A DNA stretch of 64,000 bases from Diospyros lotus (lineage: Eukaryota; Streptophyta; Magnoliopsida; Ericales; Ebenaceae): positions 53,207,716 through 53,271,715 of the forward strand of contig NC_068338.1 in assembly GCF_014633365.1 (NCBI RefSeq), in the 5' to 3' direction. This document shows, piece after piece, positions 1 to 10,124 of the stretch; position 1 is the first letter of the stretch, and the number at the start of each line of letters is the position of its first letter. The translations under genes were made by a program, and so were the position numbers. Below the pieces are notes generated by a model. It was not told where the DNA came from. It saw only the letters and a list, made by a program, of their open reading frames with translations, and ran no database searches.

Positions 1-1200
1 CTCCCAACAATGCCTTTAGCTCGCTGACCAATCCGATCAGTTCACAGGATAAAAAATATTGTGTAATAATCGGAGACAATGTCCACCTGTCTTATCTGAA
101 ACAAACAAAATCCCTAAAAATGTGGAATCTATTTCCGATTTTGTGGAATTGATAAGGACAATATTATCCTTCTATATTTATAAGTCATTCAAATTGTAAA
201 CACCATACTCGATAAATAAGGGTCGAAAACTATTGTTTGGACATGATCAATTATATATTGATACTTTGTCAAAATTATCAGAGAACAGTTGTGGACTTAA
301 GCATCATTATGGTTGAACCACATAAAATTTTTTTGACGTATTGTTTGTTATTTGTGCTATTTGTTTATTCTCTTTGTATTCGTGTTTATTTTATTAGTAC
401 TTGCTGACGAATTACGGTTAACCAATTTTGAATTTTGGCATATAAAAATATAAATAAAAATAAATACGATATGAAATGATTTTTTTTAAATAATAGAAAA
501 TAAAAATTATGAGAAAATATGTAAATAAACAAATAGAGATTTATTTTATAAATATAATTTTTAATATAAAAATTATAAAAAATACTTATTTAATTTAAAA
601 ATAAACATAAAATTTATAATATATTAAAACAAACATAAATTTATGATATTTTTTAAATCATAAAACAATCATAAAATATTTTTCAAATTATAGAAAATAT
701 CTGATTTTTTTTGTGTTTTTTAATATTTTAATATAAAAAATATTTTTAAAATGACAAAATAGTACACTTGAAACGTTTCGTGCATTACAAAATGCAATTA
801 TCTATTTAAATAAAAATGCAATCAAAAAGTGGAAAAAAAACAAAGGAGTAGATAAAATTGGATTTTTAATTTAAAAAGTTAAAAAAAAGTTTGCTTTCGC
901 TTTCCAATTTCAAAATCGAGGTGAGGAGTTGAGAGATCTCGCGTGAGTCTACTACCGGTGCAGAAGGCTACAAATGACTTTTCATGTTTTCGGATGCTCA
1001 TCTCTGGACACGTCATACAATCAGGAGGCCGACAACCGTAGATCAACCTCCCTTATCAGAAATAAAGGGTAATACCGTCATTCTACAGTTCGGTATCCTT
1101 TTTAAATTCTCCCATACCTTTACCAATTCCATGACCTCTCCGCAGGAGTCATTTCTTCTCTATCGCACCGCCAATCTGCCGCCGCCGCCCGCTACCGAAA
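1..1200. other. AT-rich upstream region of the C2-domain gene
   Basis: No gene is recognisable here. Positions about 420-860 are extremely AT-rich with long A and T runs. From about 890 the composition becomes balanced, consistent with the proximal promoter and 5' leader of the gene starting at 1201. I could not identify a convincing TATA box or a defined repeat boundary. Confidence 0.5.
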
Positions 1201-2157
1201 ATGGCCGCAGCCTCCCATCCCCCGCTGCCGGCGTATCCTTCGTCATCGAAGCATCTCGATCTCGACGTGACGGTGGTCTCCGCAAAGCACCTGAAGAACG
1301 TGAACTGGCGCCATGGCGATCTCAAGCCCTACGCCATCTTCTGGGTCGACCCGGAGCGCCGAGTCGCCACCAAGTCGGACGAGTCCGGATCCACCCGACC
1401 GGTCTGGAACGAGCAGTTCGTCGTCGCCCTCAGCCACGGGCTTCAGGACTCCGTCCTCACTCTGGAAATCTTCCACTCCAAACCCTCTGAGGCTCCCCGG
1501 CCCTTAGTCGGTACCGTCCGGGTCGCCCTCAAGGACTTATCCGACCCGGAAGATTCCAACCTGATTCGGACCTTTGAGGTCCGTCGTCCTTCCGGTAGGC
1601 CGCAAGGTAAGATCCGGCTCAAGCTGTCTGTCAAAGAACGCTCTCCACCGCCTTTGCCAGATTACCCAGTTACCCCTCCACTGAGCTATCATTACAACAA
1701 TGACACTGCCCCTCATCCTCGCGATTACAGAGGCTATTTTCACTCCCATTCGGCGCTCACCGGTTCTATGCCACCTCCGCCGGCCCCGGCGGCCTTTTCG
1801 CCCCGGCCACCGCCGATTCTGCCCGACCCTTATCCATACGTTGCGATCACTCATCCTTCAGTGGGGTACTACCCAGCATACTACGCGCAGCTCCCTCAGC
1901 CGCCTAGGCCATGGTCATCGAGCTACGGTGGGCCGAGCGCGCCGGTGGATTACGCGTCGTATGATCAGAAGCAGAGGACTGGAACTACAGCTGGGTATAG
2001 ATCAATGGGCGTTGGCGCGGTTTCTGGGGCGTTCGGAGGATTAAGTTTGGATGAAGGCGTGAAGCACGAGGAAGAGAAGTATGGTGATGGGGGCGAGAGC
2101 GACCTGGCTTCGCGGGATGGTTACGGCGATTATCGCGGTGCTTATGGATATAATTGA
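1201..2157 (+). CDS. C2-domain protein, SRC2-like, with Pro/Tyr-rich tail
   Basis: Single-exon gene of 318 aa. An N-terminal C2 domain covers about residues 17-145; visible hallmarks are LDLDVTVVSAKHLKN, then KPYAIFWVDP, then RPVWNEQF, a typical C2 beta-sandwich pattern. C2 domains bind membranes or phospholipids, often with calcium. The rest is a low-complexity tail rich in Pro, Tyr, Ser and His (about 148-250), then a Gly-rich segment containing GAFGGLSLDEG and an acidic end. This order is that of plant SRC2-like small C2 proteins, which are linked to cold, pathogen and membrane-trafficking responses. The start at 1201 puts the C2 domain at the expected distance from the N-terminus. An AATAAA at 2361 could be its poly(A) signal. 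The overlapping longer frame starting at 984 is a shadow. The exact cellular role is not shown by the sequence. Confidence 0.92.
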   Translation: MAAASHPPLPAYPSSSKHLDLDVTVVSAKHLKNVNWRHGDLKPYAIFWVDPERRVATKSDESGSTRPVWNEQFVVALSHGLQDSVLTLEIFHSKPSEAPRPLVGTVRVALKDLSDPEDSNLIRTFEVRRPSGRPQGKIRLKLSVKERSPPPLPDYPVTPPLSYHYNNDTAPHPRDYRGYFHSHSALTGSMPPPPAPAAFSPRPPPILPDPYPYVAITHPSVGYYPAYYAQLPQPPRPWSSSYGGPSAPVDYASYDQKQRTGTTAGYRSMGVGAVSGAFGGLSLDEGVKHEEEKYGDGGESDLASRDGYGDYRGAYGYN

Positions 2158-2822
2158 TCTATAGTGTTTCCGGTTTTGCCGTGAGGTAAGACGAATTCGG
2201 TTAATGTTCTTATAACTAGCGTGGGAACTCTGTGTGGATGTATATAACGTATGGTGACTTGGATTTTCATTTAGAGCTTTTTATGGTGGTTTGATGATCC
2301 AAGCAGATAAATAGTTCATTGGTTGGCGCTCTTTCATATATGTGAATCTTCTGCTTATTAAATAAATGCAGTTTTTTCCGTTCAAGGTCTTGTTTTCACG
2401 GGGTCTAAACTTGCTCTCTTAAAGTTCAAATGGAGGTGAATCAATTTATTGTGGAATCCTACTTTGCGTCTTGAGTAAACTACTGGAGTACTTAAAGCCT
2501 TGGAACCTGATAAGTCACTTTTTTGGGGTGCGTGCACCAGATTAATTTTTTCCCAATTTGTTTCTCTTTAAGAGTATAATATAAATGATTTTATAAATAG
2601 TTTGGTCTGATTACACTTGATTATTATACTGTTTCGTATAGGTGTTTATTGCTGAGCCCATTTGCAAGATACTTTCCTTTTTTTAATGAATGATTAGCAA
2701 TTGGAACGGGCTAAGCAAACACTGAGCAACCCATAGATAGGTTGGATTGTTACTTGGTTATGATGATTTCAGTTCTAAGTTATCCAATATGATTACATGA
2801 ATCAGTGTGGATTTACTAGTTG
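2158..2822. other. 3' flank of the C2-domain gene
   Basis: Contains the likely 3' UTR (AATAAA at 2361-2366) followed by AT-rich sequence without a recognisable gene. It ends at the GATGA target duplication (2823-2827) of the adjacent LTR element. Confidence 0.6.
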
Positions 2823-2827
2823 GATGA

Positions 2828-3171
2828 TGTCACGACCCTAGGGTTTAGCTAGGGTCTAGGAAGGAAATGGGAAGAATTTGGGAGAGAAACGGAGTAGAAT
2901 TGGAGGGAGATATAGAGCAGAAATCAAGAGAAATGAGGGATAACAAGGAAGAATGAGAGAGAGGAAATAAAGAGGGAAAAATATGAATTCATTATATTAT
3001 TTCAGCATACATTTCTCTACATGCTATGGCCTATTTATAAGTTGTTCAACTGATAGAATATTGTAGAACAACTAGCACCCATGTGCACTTTAATAGAATG
3101 AATAGCATCTCCTAACAAACAATTGTAACTAATGACAACATTGCCCCTCTAGTTTCTATTGGGTGATGACA
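2828..3171 (-). repeat. LTR-1 long terminal repeat (3' LTR in element orientation)
   Basis: 344 bp, starts TGTCACGACCC and ends GTGATGACA on the plus strand. It matches 9778-10119 nearly base for base, with a few transitions and small indels. The region AGAGAGGAAATAAAGAGGG is shared with the other copy. Confidence 0.92.
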
Positions 3172-3233
3172 ATTCCCCCTCCTTGAAAGGTTTCTTGTCC
3201 TCAAGAAACTTATTAACATTGAGTCATTGTTAT

Positions 3234-3944
3234 TCATCCGATCCCCATCTTCACCAATTGGTTTCTTTTTCGCCTTTTCTTGTTCTCCTCTCGTATTACC
3301 CTTTTCTTTTGCTTTCTCTTTCCTTCTTCCTTAACAGTACTACGACTAGCTATAACCCTAAGTCCAGCCATCCGCCTCTTCTTTATTGCCATTGAAAATG
3401 GTTCCAATGGAGCTGTCATTCTTGTAACCATTTCATTTCCAGTCATAGGAAGAAATTCAAACTTCTCTTTAAGCAAATCAACCCTTTTTGCAGCTGTTGT
3501 CTTGTTTTGTGTGCCTGTGCCGATGACATATGTATGAGATGTCCTAGATGTCCCAAACAAGGTGCTCAGTGCAATCCTTTCCTTTGTCTCCTCAAGTACT
3601 TAGTAAAGAGGCTTTTCAAGCTCCTTCCTCTGCTGCTTTTGAAGATCAATAACATCAGGAGTCTCAACACCAGTGGGAGTGCTTGAGAGGCTGTCAACTG
3701 ATTGAATGCCACCCTCCAACTCCTATTCCTCAATCTCTTTTGCAGCAATTGCCTTTTATTTTTTGTGATTCTAAATTGCCTGATTCAATTCAGATTGTTC
3801 CTCATTCTTTGTAGCTACCATTCCCATTCTTAGGACCTCATCAGCTGCATGAACACCATTTTCCTCTTCCATTGCTACTTCATTAGCTTCCTGCACTACT
3901 TGACGAGCAGCCTTGGAAGCTCCTTTGATAACATCATTTTGGTC
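3234..3944 (-). pseudogene. Captured SF3B2 (splicing factor 3B subunit 2) fragment fused behind gag
   Basis: Reading the minus strand in one frame from 3944 to 3234 gives about 235 codons with four in-frame stops. The stretch at about 3740-3460 contains GGIQSVDSLSSTPTGVETPD, a run with KQQRK, a VLEE block and then HTYVIGTGTQNKT followed by AKRVDLL. From family knowledge, this order (GIQSVD, STPTGVETPD, QQRKEP, PLYQVLEE, HTYV, GTQDK, AKRVDLLRG) is the C-terminal half of SF3B2, the U2 snRNP subunit also called SAP145. The stops include TAA where the family has Gln in PLYQVLEE. The last ~75 codons (Lys/Arg-rich) and the first ~65 codons are unassigned. The recognised part has no intron, which suggests capture through RNA. 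The frame continues from gag with one frameshift near 3944. Confidence 0.72.
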
Positions 3945-4167
3945 CTTTCTCTAAACCGGGTACACAAGTCGATCATAAACTGTGGCCAGCTCAATTCCAC
4001 CCTCCCGTGGCTCCAATTCTTAAACCATGCATTTGCAACGCCCTCCAAATAAGCTGCAACCATGTTCACTTTCTCCCTTTCAGCTACTCAGTATTGGTAG
4101 AACACCCGTTCACATTGCCTAATCCACCATTTAGGCCTATCTCTTTCAAATGCAAGAATGTTCATCT
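3936..4167 (-). pseudogene. Gag fragment (retrotransposon gag domain) of LTR-1
   Basis: Minus-strand translation gives PKWWIRQCERVFYQY, a stop, then EREKVNMVAAYLEGVANAWF and further on FMIDLCTRFRE. This is the W-I-R-x-CER ... A-WF ... LC-RF pattern of the Ty3/gypsy retrotrans_gag domain, and closely parallels the gag domains at 41865-42401 and 51443 in this window. Only about 80 codons survive. One TGA follows the Tyr, and a frameshift near 3944 leads into the host-derived segment. Confidence 0.75.
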
Positions 4168-5479
4168 GCGAGCCCAGGGGTGTGGAGTGAGTTTCCCCAA
4201 CTCCTCGCCCCAAGTTTTCATTCGTTGCATCATCCATTCCTAATCTTAGGGACACATTAGCCTTAGGAATACCTCTAATCTGCTAACTGCTTTTAATATA
4301 ACCTTTAGGTTGTAGCGCATGTTTTTCGTTGCAACTCTTATCTCCAATCTGACTTAAATAGGCAGAATATTCTTTTGAAAAACATTAAGCTGGAATACTC
4401 ACCTGGAATTCCTCTTCTTGTTGCAGCACATAGTCCTTCGGCCATCTCCTCTGTTCAAGTCCCTAAAAAATTCACCACTACAACAGCCTCTTGATCAGCT
4501 TCCAAGGACCACTTCAGAAACTTATTTCGGTACTCAAATTTAGCAATCTTAGATTCCCAAAAGGCTAGATCTGAATCATCCTTTAGCTGCTGCTGATGGC
4601 CTCCAAATCAATTACCCTTCAAACAACCTACTGGCTTTGGATAATTTCACAAGACAACATGTTCTAATCAGCTTCGAAAATCTGTCCACAACTTCTGAAA
4701 CCAACACTTGCGCTGTGCAACTCTAAAACCACAACTTATGTTGCACAATTACTTTCGAAGCTTGATTGAATCTGTTCGGCCTCCAAATTCACCAGAATTC
4801 AGTCACTGGAATAGATTCGATAAATCGCCAAGGTCTACTGATAATCGATCGCTTCCAAATCCGCAACCTTAACAGTTTCAAGTTCAGCCAACCTAATTTT
4901 GCCTCAAACCAAATCCACTGAGATCTGCATTTGCTTGATTAACTCAAACAAGAGTCAGTGGCCAAGGAACTGCTCGATTAATTCGATCAAGTCAGCTAAG
5001 GATTTCTCCAAATTGAATCGCACTCCGATGCACAACGATTACTCTATTCACTTTCGACCAAAGCTTCTTTCTCACCTTAACCTCACTTTAGCAATCGAGG
5101 ATCGAATTTGTTTGGCCTTCAAGCTCGCCTACCCACAGCTTCCAACTTCACCAGAATTCCATCACTGGAACCTCACAAATTTGCCACAATTACCCTAATT
5201 CGCTTAACTCCCAGGCAGCAACCGAGATGCAACCATAGTTATCAAAGGCGTGCCTAGGCGCAAGGCGCCTTAAGGTGCCAGTTTGGCGCCTTGCTTGGGT
5301 CGAGGCGAGGCCCTCGCCGTGCGAGCCTAGGCGCTGGGTTTTGGCAGCCCAATCGCTCCAGCCTCTCCCGACTCCAGCATCCAGCAGCGCCTGCATCCTT
5401 TCCAGCCTCTCCCGATCTTCTTCTTCCTCACCTGCATCCTCTCTAGCCTCTCTGGATCTTCTTCTTCCTCGCCTGCATC

Positions 5480-5890
5480 CTCTACAGCCTCTCCCATCTT
5501 CTTCTTCCTCTCCAGCCGCGACCCCCTCCTCTCTTCCTCCTCTCCAGCTCGGCCCGATCTTCTTCTTCCTCTCCTTTCCAGCCGCAACCCCTTCCTCTCT
5601 TCCTCCTCTCCAGCTCGGCCCGATCTTCTTCTTCCTCTCCTCTCTAGCCGCGACCCCTCCTCTCTTCCTCCTCTCCAGCTCGGCCCGATCTTCTTGTTCC
5701 TCTCCTCTCCAGCCGCGACCCCCTCTTCCCCTCCTCTCCTCTCCAGTTCGGCCTGATCTTCCTCTTCCTTTCCTCTCCAGCCACGCCTGCCTCCTCTCTT
5801 CCTCTCCTCCCCAGCCAGGCCCGCCTCCTATCTTGTTAATTTCCTCTCCAGCTTGGCCTGCCTCCTATCTTGTTAATTTCCTCTCAAGTT
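5480..5890 (+). repeat. CT-rich minisatellite, unit about 66 bp, at least four copies
   Basis: The phrase CCAGCTCGGCCCGATCTTCTT recurs with its AGCTCGG core at 5546, 5612 and 5677 and, as AGTTCGG, at 5745, giving spacings of 66, 65 and 68 bp. More degenerate copies run to about 5890. It lies in the 5' part of the hAT element, between its left terminus and the transposase. The 206-aa plus-strand frame across it is a by-product of the repeat, not a gene. Confidence 0.85.
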
Positions 5891-6120
5891 GTTAAGTAGT
5901 TAGCTGCCATTCTCGGTTCCATTCCAGCCTCCCCTCTTCTTGTGAGTTCACCTCCTATCTTGTGAGTTATTTACTTGTTTTTTATTTGATTATTTCTTGC
6001 ATTCTTGCTTAATTTTTCTTGTTGGTTGCTGCTCTCTCTTTATAGTTTATACGGTTGTTGTTTTCGTGTTTGATTGGAGAATTTTATGGACATTGGAACT
6101 ATGTTGCAGCAGCCCAATAA

Positions 6121-8782
6121 ATGTCGTCAACCACTTCCAAAACTGACCCGACATGAAATTATTTTGAAGCTGATCCTAATGATAGAAATACCACCACATG
6201 TAAATTTTGTCGTAAAGTAACAAAAGGTGGTATATTTCGGGCGAAACAACATCTAGTGAGTGGTTTTAGGAATACTAAAGCTTGTCCAAAATGTCCTCCA
6301 TCAGTAAAAGAAGAGATTGGAGAGTACATGCAAAAGAAGAAAAATAACAGGGACGAGCGAAATATGGTACCGTTAGATGATGATCTTCAATTTGGTGAAG
6401 GGTATGATGATGATGATGTGCTGTCGCCTCAAAGTAGAAAAAGACCCAATGTGTCTACCAGAAGTGGAAGCGGTATTGGTAGTGTTAAAGGGCCAACACA
6501 AAAGGGTTCATTTGATGTTTTTCTTAAAGACCCAGAAGTTAATGTGTTGAAAAGCAAGGGCAAAGGAAAGCAAACAAGGTTGGGTGAGAATGATTTTGCA
6601 AAAAAAGAGTTAAGAGCTTGAGTTTGCAGAAGCTTTGCACAATGGATGTATGATGCTGGCATTCCATTCAATGCAGTGACATATGACAGTTTTAAAGTAT
6701 TTATAGAAACAGTTGGTCAGTATGGTCCGGATGTGAAGTTGCCTAGTTACCATGAAGTCAGGGTTCCCCTTCTCAAACAAGAGGTGGAATCCACTAGTGA
6801 AATGATGAAAGATCATGAAGAGGTGTGGGCCAAATATGGATGTTCCATTTTGTTAGATGGCTGGAAAGACAAGAGGAAAAGGACATTGATTAACTTTTTA
6901 GTCAATTCTCCTAAAGGAAGTATGTTTTTGGAGTCTGTTGATGGTTCTAGCTATTCAAAGACTAGGGAAAAGATGTTTCAATTATTAAGTAAATGTGTGG
7001 AAAAGACTGGAGTAAGAAATGTGGTGCAAGTGGTCACCGATAGTGCTTCAAACAATGTTTTAGCAGGTATGAAATTCATTTTTTTAATTTGTATTATGTT
7101 TATAAATAAAACAATCTGAATATTTATTAGATATTTATTATTTACTAATATCTTGTTAATTTCACTCTAAATAATAACATGAAGATTTTTGGAGGCAAAA
7201 TATCCTACGTTGTTTTGGACACCATGTGCAGCGCACTGCTTGGATTTAATGTTGGAAGATATTTTTAAGTTGCCTAATATGAAGAAGACATTTGAGAGAG
7301 CTGTTATGGTGAATAGCTACATCTATACTCGTTCGGGTCTAGTAAACATACTTAGAAGGTTTACTAACAAGAAAGAGTTGTGAGGCCTGCAAAAACACGG
7401 TTTGCAATTGCCTTTATCACTTTGGGCAGGATGCATAATCTGAAAAGCAACCTTAGAAGGATGTTTACCTCCGAGGAGTGGATGACAAGCAAGTGGGTAA
7501 AAGAAGCGGGGGCTAAAAAGGTTGTAGAAGTGATTTTGATGCCTTCATTTTGGAACAATGTTGTATATGCTTTAAAGGTGGCTGGTCCATTAGTGCGTGT
7601 ACTGCGCTTAGTGGATGGTGAGAAGAAGCCGGCTATGGGATACATATATGAGGCCATGGATAGGGCCAAAGAAGCGATTGCTAACTCTTTTAATGGGGAT
7701 GAAAAGAAGTATGCACCCATTTTTCAGATCATTGATAATTGATGGGATGTTCAGCTTCACCGCCCCCTGTACGCTGTTGGTTGGTACTTGAACCCAAAAT
7801 ATTTCTACAAGGCTGAACGTATAGATCCAGAGATCATGACTGGCTTATATGAATGCATTAGAAAGTTAAATTCAGATGTAAAGGTTCAAGACCAAATTGG
7901 TGCGGAGCTATCGATGTATAACAAGGCAGATGGGTTCTTTGGAAATTATATGGCTATTAGAAAGAGAGCTGAGAAATCACCAAGTACACACATATATATA
8001 TTACATTATATATATAATCATTCTATATAATAAATAATAATTAACCCATGAATTTTATTGAACAGCTGAATGGTGGGCTTCATACGGAATGTCAACACCC
8101 ACGTTGCAAAATTTTGCAATTAAAATTCTTAGCTTGACTTGTAGTTCATCTGGGTGTGAACGTAATTAGAGTGTGTTTGAAAATGTAAGTGCATTGTACA
8201 TATAACACTTACAATTTTTATTAGTAGTTGGTTTGTTTCATGTAGCTTATTCTTAGTATGTTTTTGCATAAATTGTTGCAGCTTCATACTAAACGGAGAA
8301 ACAAGCTTGATTAACTTCGTTTAAATGATTTGGTGTTTGTGAAATACAATAGAGCATTGAAGCGTTGGTATCAAATGCGTGATATCATTGATCCTATCAT
8401 ATTGACCCACATTGATGAAAGCAATGAATGGTTGACTGGAAAACTTGATGAGGAGAATGATAAAAATGATGAAACTGTTTTTTCAGATGACGTTGGGGAT
8501 GGGTTGACATGGAGTAATGTCGCTGCGGCTGCAGGAGTTGGAGAGCCTAGTTATCGATTTAGAATTAAACAAACTCGATCATAATCGGGTTCAACTTCGA
8601 CTTCAAAGTGGCGAGTAACTTAGGAGATTGAAGAAGAGGAGGAAAGTGAGATAGAGATCGAAGATGATGAAGACTTGGAAGAGGGAGAAGAATTGGGAGA
8701 TGAAGAAGAAGATGAAGGGGTGATTGAAAGGGATGATGAAGATATTGACCTTGATGTTGATGATCTCCTTGATGATGATTGA
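6121..8782 (+). pseudogene. hAT transposase relic (BED zinc finger, DUF659, dimerisation domain)
   Basis: From 6121 the frame shows a BED-type finger (CKFCRKVTKGG, then FRAKQHL), an acidic linker, then the DUF659/hAT core: YDAGIPFNAV, ILLDGWKDKR, VTDSASNN and, after an intron-like break near 7067-7186, LFWTPCAAHCLDLMLEDI. The C-terminal dimerisation domain follows two likely introns (7984-8065 and 8185-8281): EWWASYG, then ILSLTCSSSGCERN. The acidic tail ends at the TGA at 8780-8782. Disruptions are TGA at 6154 and near 6619, a frameshift near 7380, TGA after 7738, TAG where hAT proteins have Trp after CERN, and others. Cut-and-paste transposase of the Ac/hAT type; certainly not functional as it stands. 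Confidence 0.88.
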
Positions 8783-9777
8783 TTAAAACTTCTTTATATT
8801 GATTGTGGACTTGTAGTGTTTATGCGTTTGTTTAGAACTTTGCATTATGATTGGTACTTGTTTGAGTTTGAGACTTTAAGTTTGAACTTTGATGATATTT
8901 CTACTTTAGAATTTGCATGATGAATGAATCAATTTTGATGTTGTTAGTCTAGAATTTGAAGATAATGAATCATGAATGATATCAATGTGTTATTATTGAT
9001 AATTTGATAGTTGTTTATGATTTTACAATATTTTGAGTTTTTTTTCTAAAAGGCGCGCCTCGCCTCGCCTCGCAAAGGCGCACCTCGCTTTTGGCAACTG
9101 ATCCGTAATCGACACCCTTCCTGAATCTCAGTTCCACGCTCGCCCATACCTATTCCACCTTCTATGTTGGTCGATTCTGCTGCAACGCATAAAATGTGTC
9201 GGAATCAAGTCAGAATTTGCCTAGAACTCACCTCTCGCCCAACTTTCAAATCTGAGTTGAGAATCACAATCGAAATCGAGGCAATTGATAATCGCCGCTT
9301 GTGGAATTAACTTTTGAACCGTTTTCGATCGTGCCTTCCTTCCCACCTCGGTCACATGTAGTGACCTAGACCGATTTTGAGAGTTGCTCGCCTTGCGTTG
9401 CTTGCAATTTCGATCCTCATTGATCTGCTAAAGGGCCTTCAGATCTGAATTCATCTCTGCTCCACTTCCTGAATCGCGTCTTCCTTCTCACCCAAGCACT
9501 GCCAACTACACCTAATACACAATTTAGTCGCCTCGAGAATCAATTGGATGTAATCAATTGGATCTGAGAAGCTATTAGATCTATTGTGGCTTCCTGAAAT
9601 TACCTTCAAAACTCAAGTCGAATCGGATTACGAATTGGCCTCTCCTACACTTTGCCAAAAATCATTGGCGCTGAATCGCCTTGGCCAACTGCTACGAACT
9701 TTTGAATCACGATCAGAGTTGTCAGAATTACTTGACAGAGAGAAAACCACCGAGGCACGAACAGCTTTGATACCAAA

Positions 9778-10119
9778 TGTCATGACCCTAGGGTTTAGCT
9801 AGGGTATAGGAAGGAAATTGGAAGAATTTGGGAGAGAAACGGAGAAGAATTGGAGGGAGATATAGAGCAGAAATCAAGAGAAATGAGGGATAACAAGGAA
9901 GAACGAGAGAGAGAATAAAGAGGGAAAAATATGAATTCTCTATATTATTTCAGCATACATTTCTCTACATGCTATGGCCTATTTATAGGCTGTTCAACTG
10001 ATAGAATATTGTAAAACAGCCAGCACCCATGTGTACTTTAAGGGAATGAATAGCATCTCCTAACAAACAATTGTAATTAATGACAGCATTGCCCCTCTAA
10101 TTCCTCTTGGGTCGTGACA
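9778..10119 (-). repeat. LTR-1 long terminal repeat (5' LTR in element orientation)
   Basis: 342 bp, TG...CA, paired with 2828-3171. The primer-binding site lies immediately inside it at about 9764-9777 on the minus strand. GATGA target duplication follows at 10120-10124. Confidence 0.92.
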
Positions 10120-10124
10120 GATGA

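Larger units (their letters stand above)
5236..9100 (+). mobile_element. Degenerate hAT-superfamily DNA transposon nested in LTR-1
   Basis: The ends are imperfect terminal inverted repeats: TAGTTATCAAAGGCG at 5236 and, on the complement at 9100, CAGTTGCCAAAAGCG. Both ends carry subterminal GC-rich arrays of GGCGC/AGGCG motifs (about 5250-5340 and 9050-9090). Between them lie a CT-rich minisatellite and a BED-finger/hAT transposase relic on the plus strand. I could not recognise the expected 8-bp target duplication, so the ends may be off by a few bases or the flanks have mutated. It lies in LTR-1 in the opposite orientation to that element. Confidence 0.82.
2828..10119 (-). mobile_element. 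LTR-1: non-autonomous Ty3/gypsy-type element carrying host sequence
   Basis: Flanked by near-identical LTRs (2828-3171 and 9778-10119, both TG...CA) and by a perfect 5-bp target duplication GATGA at 2823-2827 and 10120-10124. The element reads on the minus strand: next to the right LTR, the complement gives TTTGGTATCAAAGC, a primer-binding site resembling initiator-Met tRNA, and a purine-rich tract lies next to the left LTR. Without the nested hAT transposon the element is about 3.4 kb. It has a gag fragment but no protease, reverse transcriptase or integrase that I can find, so it must have been mobilised in trans. About 1.7 kb between the primer site and gag (9101-9777 plus 4170-5235) has no recognisable product. 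Confidence 0.9.

Noticed and set aside
984..1490. 168-aa plus-strand frame upstream of and overlapping the C2 gene
   Set aside because: It overlaps the C2 coding sequence in another frame, has no recognisable domain, and the C2 frame explains the composition.
5275..5895. 206-aa Ser/Pro/Leu-rich frame
   Set aside because: Produced by translation of the 66-bp CT-rich minisatellite in the hAT element; no independent coding evidence.
5228..9108. 8-bp target duplication for the hAT transposon
   Set aside because: Sequences next to the terminal repeats (ATGCAACCA and ATCCGTAA) do not agree; I do not claim one.
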